The translations under genes were made by a program, and so were the position numbers. From JAIQFF01 sp963725615 (lineage in GTDB: Bacteria > Acidobacteriota > Terriglobia > Terriglobales > Acidobacteriaceae): 64,000 nucleotides of DNA. The stretch spans positions 153,797 through 217,796 of the forward strand of contig CAVRZO010000006.1 in NCBI GenBank assembly GCA_963725615.1, in the 5' to 3' direction. Every line of letters begins with the position of its first letter. Position 1 is the first letter of the stretch. This document shows positions 51,359-59,853 of this stretch, piece after piece. The notes below the pieces were generated by a model, which saw nothing but the letters and a program-made list of their open reading frames with translations, was not told the DNA's origin and did not search any database.

Positions 51359-52732
51359 ATGTCCACTTCTCCCGCTCGGGCCACAGCGTTCGACGTCCTG
51401 CTTCGCATTGAGCAGCAGAATGCCTACGCATCCGAGCTCTTGCACTCGAGCCAATACGCCAAGCTGTCGCCCCCGGACCACGGCCTGGCCACCGAACTAG
51501 TTATGGGAGTGCTGCGGTGGCGGTCACTGCTGGATGCGGAAATCGGCCGAGTTTCTGACAAGCGGGTGGAGAAGCTCGACGTTGAAGTCCTGACGGCCCT
51601 GCGGCTGGCGGCGTATCAATTGTTGTTTCTCGACCGGATCCCCGGGCGCGCCGCGGTGCATGAGAGTGTGGAACTGGTGAAGCGGGCCCGCAAGGGCTCT
51701 GCGGCTCCTTTTGCAAATGCGGTGCTGCGGAAGTTGGCGGGAAGCGCGTCGGCGCTACCGCGCTCCACTCGCAGCCCCGGACAGGTTGAAGCGACAGAGT
51801 ACGGGAATGCAGCAGAGCTCTCCAAGAGACTGGCGCATCCCCAGTGGCTGGTTGAGCGGTGGGTGCGGCAGTTCGGCTTGGCCCGGGCACAGCAGATCTG
51901 CAGCTACGACCAGCACCCTCCCACGGCGGCGGTTCGCCTGAATGATGCCAGCACGGAAGCTGAACTGAGGCTCGAGGGGATCGATCTTGCTCCCGGCCAG
52001 TTGCTGGCGTCCGCGCGCCGGGTCAGGGCCGGAAATATTTCCCGCACTCAGGCCTTTGTGGAAGGTCGAGTAGCGATCCAGGACGAGGCCTCGCAACTGG
52101 TCGCGCTAGTGGTAGGTAGGGGGGCAAGAATCTTGGATTGCTGTGCGGCACCTGGTGGCAAGACGCGCGTGCTGGCGGAGCGAAATCCTGAGGCCAACAT
52201 CGTTGCCCTCGAGTTGCATGCGCACCGGGCCCGCCTGCTGCGGAAATTGGTTCCAGCCAGCAATGTTGAAGTAATCAGCTCGGACGTGCTCGAGTTCAAA
52301 GCGAGTGCGGGCTTCGATCGCGTCCTGGCCGACGTGCCCTGTTCGGGTACTGGCACTCTGGCGCACAATCCTGAGATTAAGTGGCGATTGAGGCCCGAAG
52401 ATCTGGCCGACTTGCACGCACGCCAGGTGGCGATTTTGCGGGCGGTCATGCGGCAGGTTGCGGTTGGAGGAAGACTGGTGTACTCCACTTGCTCGCTGGA
52501 GCCGGAAGAAAATGAGGAGGTCGTCGAGGAAGCGCTCTCGGCCGAGCCTGCCTTCAGCGCACTCGATTGCCGATTGGAACTGGAACGACTAAAGGCTGAA
52601 GGCGAGCTGATCTGGAAGCAAGATTCGCTGGCGAGCGGGCGGTTTCTGAGGACCATCCCCGGGGTACATCCGTGCGATGGTTTTTTCGTAGCGATTCTGC
52701 AGAAGGGCCAGGGCACGGGCCAACGCCCTTAA
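51359..52732 (+). CDS. rsmB: 16S rRNA (cytosine-967-C5)-methyltransferase
   Basis: A 457-residue SAM-dependent enzyme. The N-terminal NusB-like RNA-binding domain (about 1-140, ATAFDVLLRIEQQNAYASEL) is followed by a Rossmann methyltransferase with the SAM motif LDCCAAPGGKTRVLAE, the motif IV cysteine in DVPCSGTGTLAHNPEIKW near residue 327, and the catalytic nucleophile in YSTCSLEPEENEEVVEEA. The length and order match RsmB. It is the last rightward gene of the aroC-def-fmt-rsmB set and is convergent with the PASTA gene, 48 bases away. Confidence 0.95.
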   Translation: MSTSPARATAFDVLLRIEQQNAYASELLHSSQYAKLSPPDHGLATELVMGVLRWRSLLDAEIGRVSDKRVEKLDVEVLTALRLAAYQLLFLDRIPGRAAVHESVELVKRARKGSAAPFANAVLRKLAGSASALPRSTRSPGQVEATEYGNAAELSKRLAHPQWLVERWVRQFGLARAQQICSYDQHPPTAAVRLNDASTEAELRLEGIDLAPGQLLASARRVRAGNISRTQAFVEGRVAIQDEASQLVALVVGRGARILDCCAAPGGKTRVLAERNPEANIVALELHAHRARLLRKLVPASNVEVISSDVLEFKASAGFDRVLADVPCSGTGTLAHNPEIKWRLRPEDLADLHARQVAILRAVMRQVAVGGRLVYSTCSLEPEENEEVVEEALSAEPAFSALDCRLELERLKAEGELIWKQDSLASGRFLRTIPGVHPCDGFFVAILQKGQGTGQRP

Positions 52733-52779
52733 GGAAACCGGCACGAACCACGTGGTGGTCTTTTGATGGTGAGTGAAGC

Positions 52780-53508
52780 CTACCGGACTTCAAAATTTAC
52801 GGCGGTCCCCGCGAACACCTTCTCTCCTGCCGCGGGATTCTGCGACACAATCATGCTGCCCGGGAACGGGGCCATTGGAGAAGATCCTTCGGGAGCGGGA
52901 GCCGTGGTCACGCTTCCCACGCGCAGTCCGGCGTCCTGCACCGTCTGGGTGGCCGTGCCGAGCGGCTGTCCGACGAAGCTGGGCATGACGAGAGCTTGCA
53001 GTTGCGCGGGCGAGGCGACCAACAAACTTATTTTCGGAGCGGAGACGCCGCTGGCGTTCGGCGGCGGGGCCTGCGCGAGGACTTCGCCGTCCGGAGCATC
53101 AGGCGACTGCATTTGGGCGATGGAGCCGACGTCCAGACCGCGGCGGCGGATGTTGATGTTGGCGGCCCGCTCGCTCTGTCCGATCACATTGGGGATGGCG
53201 ACACGCTGCGGTCCCAGGCTCTCGGCCACACGGACTTGCCAGCCGCTCCGCACCTGGCTTCCGGCGGGCGGGAGCTGAGACAGGATTTTTCCTTCCGGGA
53301 CGGTGGGACTGTAGTACTGGCGTTCTACGGTGAGTTCCAGTCCGTTTTGCTCCGCGATCATGCGCGCGGCGGCAGGACTCTTGCCGACCAGGTCGGGGAC
53401 GGCGACTTCGTGCCCATGGATGGCCAGGCGCATGGCGGTGAGCGCGGAGACCAGGGCCACGACCAGCAAGACCAGTACCAACAGGATCAGACGAAAAAAG
53501 GGCTTCAT
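52780..53508 (-). CDS. Membrane-anchored protein with three PASTA domains
   Basis: A 242-residue protein. One N-terminal membrane helix (LILLVLVLLVVALVSALTAM) is followed by three tandem PASTA domains of about 65 residues, each starting like VPDLVGKSPAAARMIAEQ, IPNVIGQSERAANINIRR and MPSFVGQPLGTATQTVQD. PASTA domains bind muropeptides or beta-lactams and usually sit on PBP2x or PrkC-type kinases. Here no kinase or transpeptidase domain is attached, so it may act as a free wall-sensing or adaptor protein. The gene is convergent with rsmB, unlike the frequent downstream co-orientation in related genomes (from memory). Confidence 0.9.
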   Translation of the reverse strand: MKPFFRLILLVLVLLVVALVSALTAMRLAIHGHEVAVPDLVGKSPAAARMIAEQNGLELTVERQYYSPTVPEGKILSQLPPAGSQVRSGWQVRVAESLGPQRVAIPNVIGQSERAANINIRRRGLDVGSIAQMQSPDAPDGEVLAQAPPPNASGVSAPKISLLVASPAQLQALVMPSFVGQPLGTATQTVQDAGLRVGSVTTAPAPEGSSPMAPFPGSMIVSQNPAAGEKVFAGTAVNFEVR

Positions 53509-53571
53509 CAGACTGGATTATAGTGGCTGGGGAAGGTGGTGCTTGGGCGACTCATCAGGGTGCCAGCATTT

Positions 53572-53590
53572 CGCGGGCGAGTCGCCCGCG
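53572..53590. repeat. GCGGGCGAGTCGCCCGC palindrome upstream of recQ
   Basis: A 19-bp perfect palindrome, CGCGGGCGAGTCGCCCGCG, followed by TCCACACT, identical in its core to the copies at 16767 and 31344. Confidence 0.7.
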
Positions 53591-53679
53591 TCCACACTAC
53601 CCCCAACACCAGTTCCCGATTCAGCACTGAAGGTCTGCGATCACATCTGCCTGCACACTGCACCCTCTATACTGGTTCC

Positions 53680-55284
53680 ATGTCTGCCACAGAAGTGACG
53701 CCCGGAAACGATCTTCTGGAAACCTTGCGGCGTCATTGGGGGTACGATTCGTTCAGGCCCTTGCAGGAACGCATCGTGCGCAGCCTGCTCGAGGGGCAGG
53801 ACAGCTGCGTGGTCATGCCGACCGGCGGTGGAAAGTCTCTGTGTTACCAGTTGCCGGCCGTAATGTTGGGACGAACCGCAATCGTTATCTCGCCATTGAT
53901 TGCGCTGATGCAGGACCAGGCGGCGCAGCTGGCGCAGATGGGGATCCCCGCCGCCGTGCTGAACAGTTCTCTGCCCAGCGAGAAGCAGGCCCAAGTTATA
54001 CGCAAGGCATCAGAGGGCGAATATCGTTTGCTGTATCTTTCGCCGGAGCGCCTGGCGCGGGCCGACACCATCGGCTGGCTGCAACGGGTTCCGATCGCAT
54101 TCTTTGCCATTGATGAAGCTCACTGTATCTCCGAATGGGGCCATGAATTCCGGCCGGAATATCGGCAGTTGAGCCGGCTACGGGCGAATTTTCCGGATCG
54201 TCCCATCGCCGCGTTTACCGCCAGCGCTACCAAGCGGGTGCGTCACGATATTCTGCACCAGCTGCAATTGCGCAATCCGCATAAGTGCATTGCCAGTTTT
54301 CACCGGTCGAATCTTCGCTACCTGGTAAAAGAGTGCGAAGGGGGCGAGCAGCCTAGCTTGTTGCTTCGCGTCTTGCGGAACTACAAAGACAGCAGCATCA
54401 TCGTGTACGCACCGACCATTGCCAGAGTTGGCGAGACGGTGAACTATCTCGAGGAGCAGCAGATTTCGGCCATCGGCTATCACGGCAAGATGGAGGCGGC
54501 GGAGAGGCGGAACAATCAGGAACGCTGGATGTCGGACGAAGTGCGCGTGCTGGTCGGCACCATCGCCTTCGGGCTGGGCATTAACAAAGCTTCGGTACGG
54601 GCGGTGGTGCATCTCGCACTGCCCAAGTCGATCGAGCAGTATTACCAGGAAGCGGGACGCGCCGGGCGCGATGGGCAGCCGGCGGATTGCATCCTGCTAT
54701 GGCAAAAACGCGACGCGGCCTTGCTGGCATACTTCGCCGATCAGATCGTTGATCCTGCCGAGAAGGAGCGGGCGTGGCAGCGCTATCACACCATTCGCCG
54801 CTTCGCTGAATCGAATGGTTGCCGGCACCGGCAGATTTGCCTGCATTTCGGAGAAACCCCGAAGTGGACGACTTGCGGCGCCTGCGATGCCTGCGGCTGC
54901 GGATCCGATTGGCTGGTCAAGTCGGTCAAGGCGGAACGGCCGACGCTGAGACCGCCTGCGGCCCTGCGAATGCCTGCGCCCGCCGCGGCAGTCGGAGCCC
55001 CCGATATCGACCCGGCGCTGCGGGAGTATTTGCGGGAATGGCGGCGGGCGGCGGCGAAAGAGCAGGGCGTTCCGGCATTCGTGGTGATGCACGATTCCGC
55101 GCTTGACGAGGTCTGCCGCAAGCGGCCAGGCTCGATTCCTGAGCTGCTTGGTATCTCCGGATTCGGCGAATACAAAGCCGCGCTCTATGGCCCTCGCATT
55201 TTCGACGCGCTGGAACAATTCCGCAACGGTGCCCGCGCTACGGCGACACCGGGGAAAGAGCAGCGCCCGACCAAAACGGGTTAG
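53680..55284 (+). CDS. recQ: RecQ-type DNA helicase, compact form
   Basis: A 534-residue superfamily 2 helicase, shorter than the usual 600 or so. Helicase motifs are present: GYDSFRPLQERIV (Q/0), MPTGGGKSLCYQLPA (I), FFAIDEAHCISEWGHEFRPE (II), and AFGLGINKASVRAVVHLALP with the arginine region QEAGRAGRDG (VI). The zinc-binding cysteines follow at about 385-405 (ICLHFGETPKWTTCGACDAC). The HRDC domain then starts at about 442 (PDIDPALREYLREW). The RQC winged helix between them appears missing, replaced by a 30-residue Pro/Ala linker. The start at 53680 (MSATEVTPG) avoids the repeat upstream. Confidence 0.92.
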   Translation: MSATEVTPGNDLLETLRRHWGYDSFRPLQERIVRSLLEGQDSCVVMPTGGGKSLCYQLPAVMLGRTAIVISPLIALMQDQAAQLAQMGIPAAVLNSSLPSEKQAQVIRKASEGEYRLLYLSPERLARADTIGWLQRVPIAFFAIDEAHCISEWGHEFRPEYRQLSRLRANFPDRPIAAFTASATKRVRHDILHQLQLRNPHKCIASFHRSNLRYLVKECEGGEQPSLLLRVLRNYKDSSIIVYAPTIARVGETVNYLEEQQISAIGYHGKMEAAERRNNQERWMSDEVRVLVGTIAFGLGINKASVRAVVHLALPKSIEQYYQEAGRAGRDGQPADCILLWQKRDAALLAYFADQIVDPAEKERAWQRYHTIRRFAESNGCRHRQICLHFGETPKWTTCGACDACGCGSDWLVKSVKAERPTLRPPAALRMPAPAAAVGAPDIDPALREYLREWRRAAAKEQGVPAFVVMHDSALDEVCRKRPGSIPELLGISGFGEYKAALYGPRIFDALEQFRNGARATATPGKEQRPTKTG

Positions 55285-55347
55285 TGGTTTATGATGATGG
55301 GTCTCAGGCAGACTCACAAATCGATAAGTGTTCCGGGTGAGGTCAAC

Positions 55348-56670
55348 ATGAGCACCACCATTGTTCCGACTGAGAAATCGCAACTGACGCGCGCAGAGAT
55401 CAATCGCAAACAGAAAGAATATATTTTCCCTTCAGTCTCAACCTACTACTCCGACCCACTGCCGATGGACCATGCCTCCATGCAGCATGTGTGGGACGTC
55501 GAAGGGAAAAAGTATCTCGACTTCTTCGGCGGCATTGTGACCATCAGCGTCGGCCACTGCAATCCACGGGTGACCTCGCGCACTAAAGAGCAGATTGACC
55601 GCATGCAGCACGTCTCGACATGCTTTCCTAATGTGCCGATGGTTGACCTGGCGGAGAAGCTGGCGCAGATCACGCCGGGCGCGCTGAAGAAATCTTATTT
55701 CACCAACAGCGGTACGGAGGCCAATGAGACCGCGATCCAGGTGGCGCGCATGCACACCGGAAACTTTGAAGTGGTCGCGCTACGCCATGGCTACAGCGGA
55801 CGATCCTCGCTGACCCGCGGACTAACCGGCATGAACACCTGGCGCAAGGGCACGATCGAAGTTGGCATCGTGCATGCCATGAATCCGTATTGCTATCGCT
55901 GCCCCCTGGGGCTGAAGTATCCCTCGTGCGAAGTTGCTTGCGCGAAGGATATTGAGAATGTCATTCAGTTTTCGACCTCGGGGCGCATTGCTGCGTTTCT
56001 CGCGGAGCCGATCCAAGGGGTGGGCGGTTTCATTACGCCGCCGAAAGAATACTTCAAGCTGGCTTTCAACATTGTCAAACAGTACGGCGGCGATTTCATC
56101 TCCGACGAGGTGCAGACCGCGTGGGGCCGCACGGGGCACAAATGGTTCGGCATCGAGCACTGGGAGGTCGAGCCGGACATGATTACCGCAGCCAAGGGGT
56201 TGGGCAACGGCACCCCGATCGGATTGACCGTGGCTAAGCCTGAGATCGCAGATTCTTTTCAGGGGATGACGATTTCCACGTTCGGCGGCAATCCTGTGAC
56301 CAGCGTGACCGCCCGGGCCGTCATTGACATCGTCGAAGAAGACGATTTGCGGACGAATGCGGCGGTGGTCGGGGAATATTTCCGCAAGAAACTGGAAGAA
56401 CTGCAGGCCAGGCATACCATCATCGGCGACGTGCGGGGGATGGGGCTGATGCAGGCGCTGGAGTTGGTGGAAGATCGCGAGAGCAAGAAGCCGGCGTCGG
56501 CGGGCACGAACGCGTTGATGGAAGAGGCGCGCAAGCGAGGATTGCTGGTGGGCAAGGGCGGATTCTACGGCAATGTGATTCGCATGTCGCCGCCGTTGAA
56601 TATTGGGAACGCGGATGTGGATGAGGCCACGCGGATTCTGGATGAGAGTTTCGCGGCGTTGAAGAAATAG
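55348..56670 (+). CDS. Class III aminotransferase (alanine-glyoxylate/beta-alanine type)
   Basis: A 440-residue fold-type I PLP enzyme. Features: KYLDFFGGIVTISVGHCNPR, SYFTNSGTEANETAIQVARM, the cofactor Asp in GGDFISDEVQTAWGRTG, and the Schiff-base lysine in ITAAKGLGNGTPIG near 280. The insert MNPYCYRCPLGLKYPSCEVA contains three cysteines and resembles AGXT2-like or 4-aminobutyrate-type enzymes. The acceptor is probably glyoxylate or pyruvate, but this is inferred. ATG at 55348 follows GTGAGGTC. It is 63 bases after recQ with no pathway neighbour. Confidence 0.9.
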   Translation: MSTTIVPTEKSQLTRAEINRKQKEYIFPSVSTYYSDPLPMDHASMQHVWDVEGKKYLDFFGGIVTISVGHCNPRVTSRTKEQIDRMQHVSTCFPNVPMVDLAEKLAQITPGALKKSYFTNSGTEANETAIQVARMHTGNFEVVALRHGYSGRSSLTRGLTGMNTWRKGTIEVGIVHAMNPYCYRCPLGLKYPSCEVACAKDIENVIQFSTSGRIAAFLAEPIQGVGGFITPPKEYFKLAFNIVKQYGGDFISDEVQTAWGRTGHKWFGIEHWEVEPDMITAAKGLGNGTPIGLTVAKPEIADSFQGMTISTFGGNPVTSVTARAVIDIVEEDDLRTNAAVVGEYFRKKLEELQARHTIIGDVRGMGLMQALELVEDRESKKPASAGTNALMEEARKRGLLVGKGGFYGNVIRMSPPLNIGNADVDEATRILDESFAALKK

Positions 56671-56682
56671 CAAGAAGAAGAT

Positions 56683-56740
56683 GGAGGACGGGCGTCCCGC
56701 CCGTCCAGAAGCCGCTCGACGGGCGGGACGCCCGTCCTCC
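56683..56740. repeat. Perfect inverted repeat with 23-bp arms (GGAGGACGGGCGTCCCGC...)
   Basis: Arms 56683-56705 and 56718-56740 are exact reverse complements, with a 12-base loop. Each arm also contains the inner palindrome GACGGGCGTCCCGCCCGTC. It follows the aminotransferase and could act as a bidirectional barrier between convergent genes. A fragment (CGGGTACGCCCGTCCTCCA) recurs at about 58990. Confidence 0.88.
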
Positions 56741-56752
56741 ACAAAGATCAGG

Positions 56753-57511
56753 TCATGAACGGCCAGCGACCCTCAGCAACTCGCTGAGTTCGTGAACATC
56801 GGCTGGACCGGCGTCGCCGATCACCACGTAGCGCAATCCGCTTTCGCTCCAGGTCTCGACGTTAAATGCCATTTCGCGGGCCACGGTCACGCCCATCGCC
56901 AGCGGAACCGCTCCCGCCTGGTCCTGCAGAATAAAGACCGACAGCTGATGATTGCGCAGTTCGAACAGAAGTTGGGCCCCCGGGTTGTGCCTGAAATACA
57001 TGACCCTGCCCCCTACCAGCTTGAAGGAAGAATTCTGCGATTCTGGCAGATTGAAAGTGAATGGAAGCTTGCCCTGAAACCACGGCTTCACCGTGTGCCG
57101 ATCGGTCGAAATCACATCAACCGGGTTCGCACTTGCCATGGTCGCCACATGCAGGTCGAGCAGCTCTGCCAGAGTCTGCTCGCGAGCGGAATGCCGCATC
57201 CATAGAGCTGCCGAGGCAACGATCAGCACAAGCGCAACGGCGAACGCGGCCAGCGTGGGCATCCAGGCAAATGCCCACAGCGGTTTTCGACTCTTGTGAA
57301 TCGCCTTTTCAATACGCAGACGGAACTGCGGCGACGGCGAGTAACGCGCGGCGGCGGCTTGCGTCATGCGCTTCATCTGCAGGCGGCCAAGCGCGTCCGC
57401 GGCGCAGGACGGACAGGTTCGCAGATGCTCTCCCAGACTCGCAAGGTCCTCCTGCGAAGCATCGCCATCCACGTAAGCACCCAGCTTCTGCTGCCACGGG
57501 TCACATGTCAT
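56753..57511 (-). CDS. Zinc-finger anti-sigma factor, membrane-anchored
   Basis: A 252-residue protein. An N-terminal zf-HC2 domain (MTCDPWQQKLGAYVDGDA, HLRTCPSCAADALG with the His-x3-Cys-x2-Cys zinc motif) precedes a membrane helix at about 80-105 (LAAFAVALVLIVASAALWM). A periplasmic domain of about 140 residues follows (GGRVMYFRHNPGAQLLFELR, FNVETWSESGLRYVVIGD). ASD-type anti-sigmas bind and hold the partner ECF sigma. The start ATG overlaps the sigma gene's TGA as ATGA, indicating translational coupling, the usual sigma/anti-sigma arrangement. The periplasmic signal is unknown. Confidence 0.9.
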   Translation of the reverse strand: MTCDPWQQKLGAYVDGDASQEDLASLGEHLRTCPSCAADALGRLQMKRMTQAAAARYSPSPQFRLRIEKAIHKSRKPLWAFAWMPTLAAFAVALVLIVASAALWMRHSAREQTLAELLDLHVATMASANPVDVISTDRHTVKPWFQGKLPFTFNLPESQNSSFKLVGGRVMYFRHNPGAQLLFELRNHQLSVFILQDQAGAVPLAMGVTVAREMAFNVETWSESGLRYVVIGDAGPADVHELSELLRVAGRS

Positions 57512-58119
57512 CGCGAACCCTCCTGCAATTTCGCCGTGAGTAACCCGCGCATGGCTTTGCGCGCACGAGAGAGGCGCGACATCACCGTCCCGATGGGAAT
57601 CCCCAGCGTCTCGCCGATTTCCTGGTAACTCATTTCCTCCAGATCGCACAGGAGAACGATCTCGCGAAACTTTACTGGCAACTTCTCGAGAGCATTCTGA
57701 ATCGTGTCGTGCTGCACCCGTGCCAGCAGGACCGATTCCGGAGTTTCGGACGCCACGGGTTCTGCGGGTGCGCCACCGTCGTCGGTATCACTGTCCAGTG
57801 AAACCGACGCCCAGGCCTTGAGACCCGACTGCGTGGTCAGGAAAGTATTGCGCAGGATCTTGTACATCCAGGCGCGGAAGTTTGTCCCCTGTTGGAAGGA
57901 GGAAAAACCTCGAAGCGCCTTCATGTACGTTTCCTGCACCAGGTCCTCCGCGGCGGCGCGGTCTTGCGTAAGCCAGTGGGCGAAGTTGTAAAGCTTGGCG
58001 AAAAGCGGCATCGCCAGTTCTTCGAACGACCCGAACTCGCCAGCACGATCGGCCACAACCCCAATAGTGTACCGCTGGCGAGGTTCGTCCTTTGTCCGCG
58101 CCGCAATTTCCACGGGCAT
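57508..58119 (-). CDS. ECF sigma factor
   Basis: A 203-residue sigma. Region 2: FAKLYNFAHWLTQDRAAAED with the -10 recognition helix in NFRAWMYKILRNTFLT. Region 4: ALEKLPVKFREIVLLCDLEE and SYQEIGETLGIPIGTVMSRL, which binds the -35. No ECF-specific extra domain is seen. The first ATG that gives a normal length is at 58119; the ORF opens 19 codons earlier. It lies eight bases after doxX and overlaps the anti-sigma gene. Confidence 0.93.
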   Translation of the reverse strand: MPVEIAARTKDEPRQRYTIGVVADRAGEFGSFEELAMPLFAKLYNFAHWLTQDRAAAEDLVQETYMKALRGFSSFQQGTNFRAWMYKILRNTFLTTQSGLKAWASVSLDSDTDDGGAPAEPVASETPESVLLARVQHDTIQNALEKLPVKFREIVLLCDLEEMSYQEIGETLGIPIGTVMSRLSRARKAMRGLLTAKLQEGSR

Positions 58120-58126
58120 CAACGGT

Positions 58127-58672
58127 TCAGCGCTGAGCGGCGGCGGACAAATCCAGCGACCGGCCCGATGAGACACGTTCCGAAAGCCCGCCTCGCCTCC
58201 ATTTACGCAGGAGGACGGTATCCAGCGACCACTTTCCCGGCCCGTTGATCAGGAGGAAAATGACGGTGAGAATCTGCGCGTAGTCGGACCGTATTTCGTG
58301 CAAAACAGCCCAGAACCCAACCTGCGGAGGCGCGGGAGGCAGAGGCAGAGGTGACGTTCCCAGATAGAGCGAGATCTTGGTCGAAAGGACCGCCACAATC
58401 ATCTCGGCAACAAACGGAATGGCAATCAGCCTCGTCATCAGGCCGGTAATCAGCAGCAGCCCGCCGAAGATTTCAAGGTACCCGATGAAGGCCGCCGTGA
58501 AGTGCGGAAACGGTATCCCCAGTTTTGTAAAACGGCCAACGCCCTGGTTGACATAGACAAATTTCAACAGCCCTTCCCAGAAGAAGACTCCTCCTGCCAT
58601 CAGTCTCAGGAGTAGTGTGGATCTTGGACCATCAGTGGGAGGATTGATAAGCCACAGCAGGAATTTACTCAT
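58127..58672 (-). CDS. DoxX-family membrane protein
   Basis: A 181-residue protein with four hydrophobic helices: LLLRLMAGGVFFWEGLLKFV, FTAAFIGYLEIFGGLLLITG, IPFVAEMIVAVLSTKISLYL and ILTVIFLLINGPGKWSLDTV. The DoxX/MauE-like signature GGVFFWEGLLKF and the NGPGKWSLD end match. Members serve in quinone, thiol or mycothiol-linked redox. The ATG at 58672 follows AAAGGAG. As the first gene of the doxX-sigma-anti-sigma operon it may be part of the stress response the sigma controls, but the reason for its linkage is not known from sequence. Confidence 0.87.
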   Translation of the reverse strand: MSKFLLWLINPPTDGPRSTLLLRLMAGGVFFWEGLLKFVYVNQGVGRFTKLGIPFPHFTAAFIGYLEIFGGLLLITGLMTRLIAIPFVAEMIVAVLSTKISLYLGTSPLPLPPAPPQVGFWAVLHEIRSDYAQILTVIFLLINGPGKWSLDTVLLRKWRRGGLSERVSSGRSLDLSAAAQR

Positions 58673-58771
58673 TTTGGTTGCTCCTTTAACTGCATATAAC
58701 TGGAGCAACCCGAAAATATTCCCGGGAAAGACGACCCTAGCCGCTCACGGGCAAATGCAATACCGTAGGGT

Positions 58772-58800
58772 TACACCGACCCGTCGGTGGGACCGGTGTA
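58772..58800. promoter_or_regulatory. Dyad TACACCG-N15-CGGTGTA upstream of the doxX operon
   Basis: A 7-bp dyad about 100 bases upstream of the doxX start. The 360-base gap between this operon and the ABC genes also contains the repeat fragment near 58985-59010. No gene or canonical ECF promoter was recognised. Confidence 0.35.
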
Positions 58801-59032
58801 GTGGAAGACAAATAGCCGGTCGAACTTATCTTCTTTAATGTTTAATGGGATCGACCTTGCCTGCCCCCAGTTTCTGGGTGCGGAAAAGTCCCGCGGCAAA
58901 TATGGGCGCGAGCGTGGATGAAGGAGCAGGCGATTATCGTGCGGAAACCATTGATTTGGCAAAGCGAGTCCACGTCTACTTCCGCACGGGCGGGTACGCC
59001 CGTCCTCCAATTGACAGGCTCGCGCCTACATT

Positions 59033-59845
59033 TCAGACGTACTGTTCGGCCAACATCTGGGCAGCGCTTTCGTCCAGCTGTTCCGCACGCCGCACCTCTT
59101 CGAAGCGCGCCAGCAAATCATCCGGCCGCAGCCGCCGTTTTTCGGCGCCTTGAAAATCGTGGATGATCTGGCCACGGTGCATCATGATAAGGCGGTCTCC
59201 CAGACTTGCCGCCTGGTGCATGGAGTGCGTCACCATCAAAGTGGTGAGCTTGTCGCGCGCAATCACCTGTTCGGTCAGCGCGATGACCAGGTCCGCGCTC
59301 TTGGGATCAAGAGCTGCGGTGTGCTCGTCTAACAGAAGCAGTTCGGGACGCAACCATGTCGCCATGAGCAGCGTGAGCGCCTGCCGCTGTCCTCCCGAGA
59401 GGCTTCCGATCGCGTTCTCCAGCCGGTTTTCGAGGCCCATATTCAGGCGGCTGACCTCGTCGCGCATTCGGCCCACCAGCGACTGTTTCAATCCCCAGCC
59501 CAGTCCCCGGCCCCGGCCGCGAAGGGCGGCCAGACTGAGATTCTCTTCGATGGTAAGGCTGGGGGATGTGCCGCTGAACGGATTCTGAAACACGCGACCG
59601 ATCAGTTCGGCGCGCGCATGCTCGGGCCATCGGGTCACGTCGCGCCCCGCCAGCCGGATGCTGCCTTCGTCGACCAGAAAGGTTCCGGCGACGGCATTCA
59701 GCAGCGTCGATTTCCCTGAGCCGTTGGTCCCGATGATGATGACCCAGGATCCAGCCTCCAGCACCAGGTTCACCCCGCGCAGGGAGCGCACTTCATTCGG
59801 CGTGTCCGGATTGAATGTCTTCGAGACTCCCTGGATTTCAAGCAT
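59033..59845 (-). CDS. ABC transporter ATP-binding protein
   Basis: A 270-residue ATPase. Walker A GTNGSGKST is at about 38, the ABC signature is SLSGGQRQALTLLM, Walker B is ELLLLDEHTAALDPKSADLV and the switch histidine is in TLMVTHSMHQAASLGD. The DEHTAALDPK ending is characteristic of the TrpXYZ/aromatic-type importer ATPases I recall. It energises import from the linked permease and binding protein. It is the last gene of a four-gene operon and follows the permease by eight bases. Confidence 0.93.
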   Translation of the reverse strand: MLEIQGVSKTFNPDTPNEVRSLRGVNLVLEAGSWVIIIGTNGSGKSTLLNAVAGTFLVDEGSIRLAGRDVTRWPEHARAELIGRVFQNPFSGTSPSLTIEENLSLAALRGRGRGLGWGLKQSLVGRMRDEVSRLNMGLENRLENAIGSLSGGQRQALTLLMATWLRPELLLLDEHTAALDPKSADLVIALTEQVIARDKLTTLMVTHSMHQAASLGDRLIMMHRGQIIHDFQGAEKRRLRPDDLLARFEEVRRAEQLDESAAQMLAEQYV

Positions 59846-59853
59846 GGACCACC

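Noticed and set aside
53536..53679. Upstream extension of recQ
   Set aside because: Reads through the GCGGGCGAGTCGCCCGC palindrome; RecQ proteins start near the Q-motif region as from 53680.
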